From: an uncultured Opitutales bacterium
Lineage (GTDB): Bacteria > Verrucomicrobiota > Verrucomicrobiia > Opitutales > Intestinicryptomonadaceae
DNA length: 54,113 bases
Assembly (NCBI GenBank): GCA_944389215.1
Contig: CALXLN010000049.1
Location: forward strand, 1-54,113
Direction of reading: 5' to 3'
Under the pieces are notes generated by a model, which worked only from the letters and a program-made list of their open reading frames with translations, was not told where the DNA came from and ran no database searches. Positions 18,149-26,437 of the stretch are shown in pieces. A program made the position numbers and the translations under genes. Position 1 is the first letter of the stretch, and every line of letters starts with the position of its first letter.

Positions 18149-18159
18149 CTTGATATAAT
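18129..18159 (+). promoter_or_regulatory. Putative promoter for plsX with perfect TATAAT
   Basis: TATAAT at 18154-18159, about 85 bp before the plsX start. The best -35 candidate is weak (TTAATA at 18129, 19 bp away) and overlaps the terminator stem. Confidence 0.4.
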
Positions 18160-18243
18160 ATGGAGGATTTCAGCCGCAGAGTTTCGGAATTTCATTTCGG
18201 CGGCGGCGGGGATTATCCGCGCTTTTGGAATAATTTGACTTAA

Positions 18244-19344
18244 GTGAACAATTCCACGCCAACAGTCGCAGTCGATGTAATGGGTTCGGATATGGGCCCT
18301 GAAGAGTTGATTATTGGCGTAAAAAAAGCGCTCTCTGAAGACAAGTCTAACTACGGGATTATAATAGTCGGCAACGAGACAGTTATAACTCCTATGCTGC
18401 TTAGGCACAATCTGATAAGAGAGTCTAGGATTAAAGTTTACCACGCTTCCGAAGTTATAGAAATGGACGAAAAGCCTATACAGGCTATAAAGTCCAAGCG
18501 CGATTCCTCAATGATGCGCGCGATAGAAATAGTGAAGTTGGGCTCCGCCGACGCAGTGTTGAGTTGCGGCAATACCGGCGCTCTCATGGCGGGCGGCACA
18601 ATAAAGCTTCGCACTATGGAGGGGATAGAGCGCCCGGCGCTGGGCACTGTAATTCCCGGAAAAACCAAAAATTTTGTAATGATAGACGTTGGAGCCTCTC
18701 CCGATCCGAAGCCGGAGAGCCTTGTCGACAACGCGATTTTGGGCGCGAATTACGCGACGGTCGCCCTGGGTGTGTCGAATCCGCGCGTTGGGCTTTTAAG
18801 CAACGGAACAGAGGACGGCAAAGGCAATATGCTTGTGCAGACCGCCCATAGGCTGTTCAAATCGCAGGAGGGCGTAATAAATTACAGGGGGCTTTTGGAG
18901 GGATTTAATCTTTTCGACGGAGATTTCGACGTAGTTGTTTGCGACGGGTTCACTGGGAACTTGGTTTTGAAGTCTCTAGAGAGTTCCGCGAGAATGTTTA
19001 AGGACATTTTAAAGGAGGAAATATACAAGTCTTGGATACGCAAGCTTGGAATATTTCTGGCGCGCGGCGCTTTTGTCGACATGAAAAAGCGCCTGCCCAT
19101 AGACAAGTTTTCGGGAGCTCCTTTGCTTGGGCTTAACGGGCTTGTGGTAAAGGCTCACGGTTCCAGCAATCGCAAGCAAATTGCGGGGGCTTTGGAAATA
19201 ACGCTTCGCTGTTTGCGCAAGCGCATGAACGATCGCATAAAGGAGGATGTGCATAGGCTCAATTCCATTGTGGAGGAAAACAAGGCAAGGGCTTATGAAA
19301 AGGAGCGCGAAATTTTAAAAACCCGCGAATCTTCCGGAGAGTGA
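18244..19344 (+). CDS. plsX: Phosphate acyltransferase PlsX
   Basis: 366 residues starting with GTG at 18244. AVDVMGSDMGPEELIIG, GNTGALMAGG, and VVCDGFTGNLVLKSLE are PlsX signatures. It turns acyl-ACP into acyl-phosphate, the first step to phospholipid in most bacteria, at the cytoplasmic membrane face. The C-terminal tail (residues ~325-366) is charged and longer than in many homologs. fabH follows 201 bp later, the classical neighbour. Confidence 0.95.
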   Translation: MNNSTPTVAVDVMGSDMGPEELIIGVKKALSEDKSNYGIIIVGNETVITPMLLRHNLIRESRIKVYHASEVIEMDEKPIQAIKSKRDSSMMRAIEIVKLGSADAVLSCGNTGALMAGGTIKLRTMEGIERPALGTVIPGKTKNFVMIDVGASPDPKPESLVDNAILGANYATVALGVSNPRVGLLSNGTEDGKGNMLVQTAHRLFKSQEGVINYRGLLEGFNLFDGDFDVVVCDGFTGNLVLKSLESSARMFKDILKEEIYKSWIRKLGIFLARGAFVDMKKRLPIDKFSGAPLLGLNGLVVKAHGSSNRKQIAGALEITLRCLRKRMNDRIKEDVHRLNSIVEENKARAYEKEREILKTRESSGE

Positions 19345-19545
19345 TTTTTTATTTAGCCAATCGGCGGCGGCAGCGGCCGGAGGGCATTGTTCTTTGCAAG
19401 TGGCGGCCGGCTAAAGATTCCTCAATGGACGTCCGGCAAAATTGTCGGGCAGCCTACAAATTTTTTAAGGCAGTCCGTTTTTCAAACCGGCGCGGAAAGC
19501 ATAGTTTCGCGCCTAAAATCTCAGACCAATTATTTTATCAGAGAA

Positions 19546-20547
19546 ATGAATTTTACAAAACCCAATTCGATAGTAGTAACGGGAACCGGAAGCTATGTTC
19601 CGGAGAAGTGCCTAACCAACGACGATATGGCAAAAATCGTCGATACATCCGACGAGTGGATTTACGGGCGCTCGGGGATTAAGCGCCGCCACATCGCAGC
19701 CGACGGCGAAGCCACGAGCGATATGGCCCTTAAAGCCTCTAAACGCGCCCTTGAAAGCGCCGGGTTGCGGGCGGACGAAATTGACTTGGTAGTTCTCACC
19801 ACGGTAAATCCCGACATGATGTTTCCGTCAACTGCCTGCATACTCCAGGCAAAGCTTGGAATCCGCAATAATATTCCCTGTTTCGACCTTGAGGCGGCAT
19901 GTTCCGGATTTGTTTACGGCATGGAAGTTGCAACGCGCATGATGCAGTCGGGAGTGTATAAAAACGCGCTTGTCGTAAGCTCCGAAAAAATGAGCTCTTT
20001 GATAGACTGGACAGACCGTTCCACTTGCGTGTTGTTTGGCGACGGGGCGGGGGCTGCGGTTCTCAGCGCCAGCGACAAAGTAGGGGTCGGCGTAATAGGA
20101 AACGTTTTGGGCGCGGACGGTTCGGACACGGCAATGTTGCGCATGCCCGCCGGCGGATCCCTTATGCCAACTTCCGAGCAAACTGTTAAAGACAGGCTGC
20201 ACTATTTGCAGATGGACGGCAGGGAGGTTTTCAAGCACGCTGTAAAAATAATGCAGGAAAAGGCTCTCGAGGTCTTGGATATTTGCAATATAAAAGCCGA
20301 AGACGTGGCTTTGCTGATACCCCACCAGGCGAATACCCGCATAATAGAAAGCGTCGCCAAGCGCTTGAAGATTCCTTCGGAGAAAGTTTACGTAAACATT
20401 GAAAATTACGGAAACACGTCTTCGGCGTCGATTCCGATAGCCTTGGACGAGGCAATGCGCTCTGGGCGCATTAACAGCGGAGACTACGTGCTTCTTGTGG
20501 CGTTTGGCGCAGGCCTCACCTGGGGCGCGACTTTGCTTAAATTTTAG
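19546..20547 (+). CDS. fabH: Beta-ketoacyl-ACP synthase III
   Basis: The frame is open from 19387, but FabH proteins start near ATG 19546 (MNFTKPNSIVVTGTGSYVPE). Counted from there the triad is C119 (EAACSGF), H260 (LIPHQANTR) and N290 (NYGNTSS). It condenses acetyl-CoA with malonyl-ACP to start fatty-acid synthesis. 333 residues, normal length. It follows plsX at 201 bp and ends at a terminator, closing the rpmF-plsX-fabH cluster. Confidence 0.95.
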   Translation: MNFTKPNSIVVTGTGSYVPEKCLTNDDMAKIVDTSDEWIYGRSGIKRRHIAADGEATSDMALKASKRALESAGLRADEIDLVVLTTVNPDMMFPSTACILQAKLGIRNNIPCFDLEAACSGFVYGMEVATRMMQSGVYKNALVVSSEKMSSLIDWTDRSTCVLFGDGAGAAVLSASDKVGVGVIGNVLGADGSDTAMLRMPAGGSLMPTSEQTVKDRLHYLQMDGREVFKHAVKIMQEKALEVLDICNIKAEDVALLIPHQANTRIIESVAKRLKIPSEKVYVNIENYGNTSSASIPIALDEAMRSGRINSGDYVLLVAFGAGLTWGATLLKF

Positions 20548-20578
20548 AGCGTTTTTTTTACGTAGCAGAATTTAATTG

Positions 20579-20620
20579 AAAAAAGAGGGAGAGCGCGCTT
20601 TTGCGTTTTCTCTCTTTTTA
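20579..20620 (+). terminator. Terminator after fabH
   Basis: AAAAAGAGGGAG pairs with TTCTCTCTTTTT (two G-U pairs) around a GC-rich loop, about 35 bp after the fabH stop. Confidence 0.75.
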
Positions 20621-20768
20621 TTATTTTCCGATATAGGGTTAGAGGAATTTTTCAACCGCCGCTTCTTTCCAATATTCGTTGTTTCCAAGTTCTTTTGCTT
20701 TTAAGCGGCGCATTTCCCGCGCGCTTGCCCCGGGAAAATATTTAACGGGCTAATATTGCCGCGCGGCG

Positions 20769-20805
20769 AAAAAACATCCGCGCCCCAAAGGGCGGATATT
20801 TTTTT
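20769..20805 (+). terminator. Terminator-like hairpin just upstream of ptuA
   Basis: ATCCGC (20776-20781) pairs with GCGGAT (20792-20797), with an inner CC/GG pair and outer A/T pairs, then a run of T. It ends about 60 bp before the ptuA start, so it either insulates ptuA from upstream transcription or attenuates it. Confidence 0.65.
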
Positions 20806-20863
20806 AGGTTTAAAAAATGGTTGCGTCGATTCCGCAAAATTGGGAATATCGAATGGAATAGAG

Positions 20864-22126
20864 ATGGTAATTGAAAAATTAAGTCTTAAAAATTTTCGCG
20901 GATTGCTTGATGAAGTCATAGACTTCGACAGGTCTCTTACTGTGTTCGCGGGAATGAACGGCGGCGGAAAATCGTCGGCTTTGGAGGCGATAGCCATAAT
21001 GCTGTCGTGGCTTCCCGTAAAAATTTCCTCAATGGACAAAGCGGGAAAAAAAATAAAATATACCGACGTTACATACGGCTCAAAATATGCCGAATTGGAA
21101 ATGTCGCTGCGCAATGCGAATGGAGAGCCTATGACATTGAAAATGTGCAAATACATAGGCTCGCACAAGAAGTCTAGGCCGGATGGAATGCGCGCGGCGG
21201 AGGCGTTTGGCGCGGATATGAGGGTTCTATTGGATTCGCAAGAAGGGGTTTCCGCGGAGATTCCAGTTTTTGCGTATTACGGCGCCGACAGAAACGCTAT
21301 CGGCTTTTCGTCTCCGCTCCCTTCTTCCGCCCGCGAAAGCGTATATTCAAAGGCTTTCGATGCTGGCACCGATATAAAGTCTTTTGCCGATTGGTTTGTA
21401 AAAATGTCGCTTTCGCGCGACGCCGAGATGGACGAGGCCTCGCAAATGCCTTTGAAAAAAGGAAATGAAAGAAGGCTTGAAATAGAAAAAAAATATGCGT
21501 TTTTGCGCATAATTAAAGAAGCTCTCGCGGAGATATCTCCGGAGTTCGGCTCTTTTTGCGTCAAGGACGGCAAGTTGTTTTTGTCGGCAAAGAATGTTCC
21601 GGCGTCGTTTCTATCGCAGGGAGAAAAGGCGGTTGTAGCTCTCATTGCCGACATAGCTCTCAGGATGGTGGTGGCAAATCCGTTTAAGTCCAATCCTCTG
21701 GAAACCGAGGCGATAATTCTTGTCGACGAACTTGACATCCATCTTCATCCGTCTTGGCAGGCCGCAATAGCAGAAAAAATTCCAAAAATATTTCCGCGCA
21801 CGCAGTTTATAATATCCACGCATTCCCCGACGGTTTTGTCTTTTGCGAAGGTCGCCTACAGATTGACGTCTGGCCCCGGAGGTTGCAAATTCGAGCGCGT
21901 CGATTCGCAGTACGGCAGAAATCCCGCCGACATTTTGACAAACGTAATGGAGTCTAGGCGCGAAAAGTCTGTGGAGGCGAAATTCAAAAGCATTTACGAT
22001 TATATAGACCGCGGAAAGTTCGGGGCTGCCGGCAGGCTTATCGACGAACTTTCCGATATTCTGCCCGACGATCCGGAGTTGCTTAGGGCCGAGTACATAT
22101 ACCGCGCATTGTCTGCGCCCAAATAG
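20864..22126 (+). CDS. ptuA: Septu-like PtuA, AAA15/ABC-type ATPase
   Basis: The frame is open from 20756; ATG at 20864 gives the family's MVIEKLSLKNFRGL start. Walker A is GMNGGGKS (30-37, K36), the ABC-like signature LSQGEK is at 250-255, Walker B ILVDELDIHLHP at 285-296 (D288, E289), and the switch His is H320 in STHSP. About 420 residues, ending with a helical tail. Overlapping-gene spacing (9 bp) to an HNH nuclease gene is the Septu arrangement, in which PtuA oligomers hold and control PtuB against phage. Alternative: a generic OLD/RecF-like ATPase with an HNH partner. Base composition is like the neighbours. Confidence 0.82.
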   Translation: MVIEKLSLKNFRGLLDEVIDFDRSLTVFAGMNGGGKSSALEAIAIMLSWLPVKISSMDKAGKKIKYTDVTYGSKYAELEMSLRNANGEPMTLKMCKYIGSHKKSRPDGMRAAEAFGADMRVLLDSQEGVSAEIPVFAYYGADRNAIGFSSPLPSSARESVYSKAFDAGTDIKSFADWFVKMSLSRDAEMDEASQMPLKKGNERRLEIEKKYAFLRIIKEALAEISPEFGSFCVKDGKLFLSAKNVPASFLSQGEKAVVALIADIALRMVVANPFKSNPLETEAIILVDELDIHLHPSWQAAIAEKIPKIFPRTQFIISTHSPTVLSFAKVAYRLTSGPGGCKFERVDSQYGRNPADILTNVMESRREKSVEAKFKSIYDYIDRGKFGAAGRLIDELSDILPDDPELLRAEYIYRALSAPK

Positions 22127-22135
22127 AGATAGTTT

Positions 22136-22828
22136 ATGCGGCGCATACCAACTCCTACAGAAAACGAGGCTCCAGACAGTTTTAAGCGCTGGAAACGCCG
22201 GCATTCCGGCGCGGGATACGACAGGTTCAGGGATTCCGCCGCAAAGGCGGCGCTCAAAGACTCCCTCGTGCGGCGGCAGAAATTTCTCTGCTGCTATTGC
22301 GAAAGCCGCATTAAAAAAAATACATCCCACATAGAGCATATAGAGCCCCAGTTGGGGGGGCTTTCAAAGCGGACTATGGACTACTCGAATATGGCGGCGT
22401 CGTGCATACGCGACCCCAGCGAGTACGAGAAACTTCACGCTCTCTCGGGAAGCGATTTTTCGAATATGGGCTCCAGCATTCTCCATTGCGGACACGCGCG
22501 CGGCTCGCATAAGGTTGTTTCGCCGTACGACTCCAAGTGCGAACGGCTTTTCTTCTACTCTTTCAGCGGCGAGATTTTGGTGAATCCAGATTTGAAGGAT
22601 GCGGCAGATATTCGATTGGCGGAAGAATCCATAACTTTTTTGCGCCTAAACGTTCCGCAACTTGTCAATCTTAGGGCGTTGGCGATGTATGAGACTTTAA
22701 AGCTGCTTGAAAAAGGAGTGTCTGAAGACGACATAATGCGCGAACTTTATGGAAAGCTTCCGCCGTACATCTCGGCGGCAAAAACCGCTGCCAGGCGTTG
22801 GGCAGAGCGCGGAAAAAGCCTAGAATAG
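22136..22828 (+). CDS. ptuB: Septu-like PtuB, HNH nuclease (TIGR02646-type)
   Basis: 230 residues, starting 9 bp after ptuA. CCYCESRI (C52, C53, C55) and SHIEHIEPQ (H65, H68) are the Cys pair and His core of the retron/Septu-associated HNH family; N85 in MDYSNMAASC and C90 complete the HNH pattern, and HCGHARG (C118, H120) may add metal ligands. In the known system PtuB is the DNA- or RNA-cutting effector held by PtuA. Its downstream gene, hpt, starts 18 bp later. The assignment rests on motif and partner, not on a profile search. Confidence 0.82.
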   Translation: MRRIPTPTENEAPDSFKRWKRRHSGAGYDRFRDSAAKAALKDSLVRRQKFLCCYCESRIKKNTSHIEHIEPQLGGLSKRTMDYSNMAASCIRDPSEYEKLHALSGSDFSNMGSSILHCGHARGSHKVVSPYDSKCERLFFYSFSGEILVNPDLKDAADIRLAEESITFLRLNVPQLVNLRALAMYETLKLLEKGVSEDDIMRELYGKLPPYISAAKTAARRWAERGKSLE

Positions 22829-22846
22829 CAATATTTGAGAATATTT

Positions 22847-23425
22847 ATGAATTTGAAAAAACGGGAGATATTATTTGATTCTGCCAGAATAAAGTCGGCT
22901 GTCGAGAAAGTCGCGATTGAAATAAGCTGTTATGTTTCATCGAATGGAATAAGGCGTTTGGACGTTCTATGGGTTGCAGAGGGCGCCGTAATGTTTGCGG
23001 CGGATTTGTTGAGGGCGCTTCCGCCAGACTTGCAAACAAGGGTATCATCAATAAGGGTGTCGTCTTACGGCGACGCGCTTTCCCCTGTTGGAGAGCCCGT
23101 TCTGCAAGGGGATATTCGGCGGTTTAAAGACAGGGACGTTTTAGTTGTGGACGATGTTTTGGATACGGGCGGCACTATGCGCGCGCTTTTGGAGGCGTTG
23201 AAATCTGCCGGGGCAAGAAGCGTAAAATCGTGCGTGCTGATTTCAAAGAGGTTTTCGGGCAAGCGCGCGGTCGAGGCAGATTTTAAATGTTTTGAGGCTG
23301 GGTCGGAATTTGTTTACGGCTATGGTTTGGATTTTAAAGGAATGTACCGCAACCTTGCGGATATATGCATTTACAGAGAAAGCGAAACGGAGGAAGATTC
23401 AAATGACAAAACGGCAAATCATTGA
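22847..23425 (+). CDS. hpt: Hypoxanthine phosphoribosyltransferase-like protein
   Basis: The ATG at 22847 gives MNLKKREILFDSARI, a usual Hpt start. LWVAEGAVMFAADLLRAL, SSYGD, the PRPP loop LVVDDVLDTGGTM (D102-D103, D106) and YGYGLDFKGMYRNLADI are HPRT motifs. It would salvage hypoxanthine or guanine with PRPP. 192 residues. It is in a directon with ptuAB upstream (18 bp) and overlaps the cupin gene by 23 bp, so the four downstream genes look cotranscribed with the defence pair. Confidence 0.85.
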   Translation: MNLKKREILFDSARIKSAVEKVAIEISCYVSSNGIRRLDVLWVAEGAVMFAADLLRALPPDLQTRVSSIRVSSYGDALSPVGEPVLQGDIRRFKDRDVLVVDDVLDTGGTMRALLEALKSAGARSVKSCVLISKRFSGKRAVEADFKCFEAGSEFVYGYGLDFKGMYRNLADICIYRESETEEDSNDKTANH

Positions 23426-23936
23426 GAAATTGGGCTTGGTTCCCCTTGAAATCGAAGGCGGATATTTTAGGGAGGTTTACCGTTCAAGTACGCCGGTTGA
23501 AATCCGCGGCGAGGCGGGAAAGAAAAGCGCGTATGCAGCTTCAACGTCGATTTATTATTTGTTGGGTTCGACTGATGTTTCAAAAATGCATTCGGTAAGG
23601 TTTGACGAGACTTGGCATTTTTACGCTTCAAGCGATACTGGCGTTTTTATTGAGCTGATTGTAGTTTCGCCGTCGGGGGAAGGCAAGCGCGTGAAACTCG
23701 GCGCGCGCTTGGAGTTGGGGCAGGTTCCGCAGTTTACAGTGCCTGCGGGACATTGGATGGGCGCGCAAATAGCGTCGGCAGAGGGCGCAGAACATTTGGA
23801 TTGCAACGGGGCTTGGGCGTTGTGCGGCGCGACGGTTGCCCCGTCTTTTGAGTATTCTGATTTTGCCGCCGGAAACGCCGCTGAAATAGCAAAACTTTGT
23901 CCGGAGTTGGCGGATAGTATTTTAAAATTGGGGTGA
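23403..23936 (+). CDS. Cupin_5 (DUF985) family protein
   Basis: ATG at 23403 has a strong site (GGAGGA, 9 bp upstream) inside the end of hpt, so 177 residues. [30 protein letters not shown] and VPAGHWMGA match DUF985, a one-domain cupin with His/Glu metal ligands; the family's usual 'WHR' first His is here H61-like in KMHSV. Its reaction is not known. It overlaps both neighbours, which implies translational coupling. Confidence 0.85.
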   Translation: MTKRQIIEKLGLVPLEIEGGYFREVYRSSTPVEIRGEAGKKSAYAASTSIYYLLGSTDVSKMHSVRFDETWHFYASSDTGVFIELIVVSPSGEGKRVKLGARLELGQVPQFTVPAGHWMGAQIASAEGAEHLDCNGAWALCGATVAPSFEYSDFAAGNAAEIAKLCPELADSILKLG

Positions 23937-23938
23937 AT

Positions 23939-24784
23939 ATGGGCGAAAAGACTTTTTACATAGGCTGCCATCTTTCCTTTTCCAAAGGATACGAGTCGAT
24001 GGGCGTTCAGGCGCTGGAAATAGGCGCTAACGCCTTTCAGTATTTCAGCAGGAATCCGCGCGGGGGAGCCGCGAAAGAGTTCGACAAATCAGACGCCGAC
24101 AAACTATTGGATATTGCCGGGAGCAACGGTTTTGCGCCGTTTCTTGTCCATGCCCCGTACACATTTAACCCTTGTTCGGCGGACGCTGGCTTGAGAGATT
24201 TTGCGCGCGCGGCAATGGGCGAAGATTTGTTGCGCCAACAAAATCTCCCCCACAGCTATTACAATTTTCATCCCGGCAGCCATGTTGGGCAAGGCAGAGA
24301 AAAGGGAATCTCCCTAATAGCCGAATTGCTAAATGGAATTCTTTTTGATGGGCAGTCGACGGTCGTCCTCTTGGAAACTATGTCGGGAAAGGGAAGCGAG
24401 GTTGGGTCGAGTTTTGGGGAGCTTGCTGAAATTATGGAAAAAGTAGAGCTCAACCAAAAGCTTGGCGTTTGTTTGGACACTTGCCACGTATATTCTGCCG
24501 GATATGACATAGTAGGCAACCTTGACGGCGTACTTGAAGAGTTCGATTCTGAAATAGGCTTGGAAAAACTGAAAGCAATCCACTTAAACGACAGCATGAC
24601 GCCATTCAATTCGCGCAAAGACAGACATGCAAAAATAGGCGAGGGGTCTATAGGGTTGGAAGCGGTCGCGCGAATAATAAACCATCCCAAACTTAGCTGC
24701 CTGCCGTTTTACCTTGAAACCCCGAACGATCCCGACGGATACGCGCGGGAAATCGCTCTCTTGCGCTCTCTTAGAGAAATATAG
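23939..24784 (+). CDS. nfo: Endonuclease IV (deoxyribonuclease IV)
   Basis: A TIM-barrel AP endonuclease of 281 residues; GTG at 23933 is another possible start, 4 bp into the cupin stop. The Zn ligands of the family are visible: [52 protein letters not shown] and [12 protein letters not shown]. It nicks DNA at abasic and oxidised sites in base-excision repair. It is the last gene of the ptuA-ptuB-hpt-cupin directon. Confidence 0.95.
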   Translation: MGEKTFYIGCHLSFSKGYESMGVQALEIGANAFQYFSRNPRGGAAKEFDKSDADKLLDIAGSNGFAPFLVHAPYTFNPCSADAGLRDFARAAMGEDLLRQQNLPHSYYNFHPGSHVGQGREKGISLIAELLNGILFDGQSTVVLLETMSGKGSEVGSSFGELAEIMEKVELNQKLGVCLDTCHVYSAGYDIVGNLDGVLEEFDSEIGLEKLKAIHLNDSMTPFNSRKDRHAKIGEGSIGLEAVARIINHPKLSCLPFYLETPNDPDGYAREIALLRSLREI

Positions 24785-25042
24785 CCAGACACGGTATCAA
24801 ACGGAAGAAGAATTTTTTCCATTGCCGAAAATTCTCCGCAGTTTTCAAGCGCCTAAATTTATTCGGCAGCCATGCTCACCAAAATTGGGCGTTTGAACCG
24901 TTCGGCGGTTTCCCGAAAAGAGCTTTGGCGGACGCCGAAAATAAGAAAAAGATTTCTAAAAAATTAGCCATTGCGCTTTGCCTTGAAAAAAAACAAGAAG
25001 AGAAAAGCTCTATTTCCGCAGCTTCTATTGGGAGCTAGGGAA

Positions 25043-25777
25043 ATGTTTTCCGCGGTTAAGACAATCGCGGATTGGGCTATGTCGCACCGCTTTTTAGCCG
25101 CTATGCTGGCGGCATGCGCTTTTCTTTTGTCTGTCAGCCAATCAAACCGCAGGGGGGAATATTATTTTCGAACGGCGGCGGAAACGCGCTATTTGCAGGA
25201 ATTGCGCCAAAAATATTCCGGCGCAAAGCGAACTCTGTCTCCGCCGCAGGCCGAATCGGCAATAGGGCGGGCGTGTTCGTTTTTGGCAAAGTGCGGCGGC
25301 GGAAACCCTTCTTACGATTCACCCCAGGCGCGGGACATTCTGCTTTCGACAGCTATTGCCGAAAGCGGTTTGAATCCGCGTTTTCAAGATTCCGAAGGGG
25401 ACGCGATAGGGCTTTTTCAAATAGAATATGGAACTTTCAGGGACATTCTAAACAGGGTGCTAAAAAAAAATAATCCGGCTCTATACGAATCGATTTTAAA
25501 ATATTTCGGCGGGGGCGCAAAGATATCGTTCGAGGATTTGCAGAACGACGACGTTTTGGCTGCGGTGTTTGCTAGAATAAAATACGCCCAGTCCGGCGTT
25601 CCAATTCCTTCCGCGGGAGACTACGCAGCGCAGGGCGCCTATTACAAGAAGTATTACAACACCTATTCGGGCATGGGAACAGTGTCGAATTTTGTAAAAA
25701 AACGCCTCGCATACGATAAGCTTTGCCAGAAGAAATCCGCAGATGCTTCCTCAAAATCAAAAAGTTCTCGCCGATAG
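25043..25777 (+). CDS. Membrane-anchored lysozyme/lytic transglycosylase-like protein
   Basis: The frame opens at 24971; ATG 25043 is preferred because GGGAGC lies 8 bp upstream. 244 residues: one membrane helix (FLAAMLAACAFLLSV) then a soluble domain with the goose-lysozyme-like signature: catalytic-like Glu in IAESGLNPRF, followed by GDAIGLFQIEYGTF and a late AYYKKYYNTYSG. This suggests cleavage or binding of peptidoglycan in the periplasm. The end is Lys/Ser rich. It could be an envelope remodelling enzyme; there are no phage genes around. Confidence 0.7.
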   Translation: MFSAVKTIADWAMSHRFLAAMLAACAFLLSVSQSNRRGEYYFRTAAETRYLQELRQKYSGAKRTLSPPQAESAIGRACSFLAKCGGGNPSYDSPQARDILLSTAIAESGLNPRFQDSEGDAIGLFQIEYGTFRDILNRVLKKNNPALYESILKYFGGGAKISFEDLQNDDVLAAVFARIKYAQSGVPIPSAGDYAAQGAYYKKYYNTYSGMGTVSNFVKKRLAYDKLCQKKSADASSKSKSSRR

Positions 25778-25879
25778 ATTTTGGGCGAAAAATCTCTTTG
25801 AAAAAGCGAATTTTAAATGGGCGCTCCACCCTGAAAAAAAGGTTGTAAACGAACGGGCTTTTTGATTTTATCGCGCGTT

Positions 25880-26413
25880 ATGAAAAAAATTGCATCCATA
25901 CTTTGCGCAACCGGCGCGGTTGTATTGACTTCCGTCGCGGCTCAGACACAATCCGCCGCGGATAAAAAGACGGACATAGAAGTCGAAATGCGCGCGGTCG
26001 AGGCCAAGATTGCTTATATGGAAGACAAGCAGCGCCAGAACGTCAAGATTGACGAGGCAATGCTTGAAAAATTGCGCGACCAACGCTCCGATTTGAGAAA
26101 AAAACTGCGGCATATTAGGCGCGACGAACTTGTCGCCCAAGCCGCAAATCCCGACGCCGTAAAAGAGAAAAAGATAGCCAAGCCTGATGCAAATGCTTCG
26201 GTTCAGCGTGAAACTCCGCGCGTAAGAACCCGCGCCGAGCGCGCTGCCGCCGCCAAAGCTGCCGAAGCCGCAAAGGCGTCGGCTGCCGGAGTGCAGTCGG
26301 ATTCTGCGGAATCCTCCGAGTCCGCGAAATCGGAAGAGCCGGTTGAGCGGATAAAATCAAGAACCACTCCTCCCAAGCGCGACAGCATCTGGGACCATAT
26401 GTTTCCTTTCTAA
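25880..26413 (+). CDS. Exported coiled-coil protein, unknown function
   Basis: ATG at 25880 gives the signal peptide MKKIASILCATGAVVLTSVAAQ (178 residues in all). Residues ~35-80 form a charged coiled coil (KKTDIEVEMRAVEAKIAYMEDKQ), then an Ala/Ser/Lys-rich, probably disordered region and a conserved-looking C-terminus RDSIWDHMFPF. I do not recognise a family. It sits 24 bp before ileS, so it may be in the same transcript. GC-rich Ala codons are like the neighbours. Confidence 0.75.
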   Translation: MKKIASILCATGAVVLTSVAAQTQSAADKKTDIEVEMRAVEAKIAYMEDKQRQNVKIDEAMLEKLRDQRSDLRKKLRHIRRDELVAQAANPDAVKEKKIAKPDANASVQRETPRVRTRAERAAAAKAAEAAKASAAGVQSDSAESSESAKSEEPVERIKSRTTPPKRDSIWDHMFPF

Positions 26414-26437
26414 TATCGATTTTTGTAAGACAAAGAA

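Larger units (their letters stand above)
20548..20863. other. 316-bp intergenic region with two hairpins and a small minus-strand reading frame
   Basis: Between the two terminators, the minus strand holds a short frame (ATG at 20713, stop at 20639) encoding MRRLKAKELGNNEYW and nine more residues. It is open upstream to about 20750. The composition is protein-like, so it may be a tiny gene or the tail of a lost gene. No promoter for ptuA could be fixed. Confidence 0.4.

Noticed and set aside
21611..22339. Minus-strand frame of 242 codons opposite ptuA and ptuB
   Set aside because: Shadow of the two ATPase/HNH genes, with no domain and odd composition.
25043..25777. Lysozyme-like gene as a prophage remnant
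   Set aside because: It has a membrane anchor, and no other phage gene or attachment repeat is nearby; the neighbours are chromosomal.
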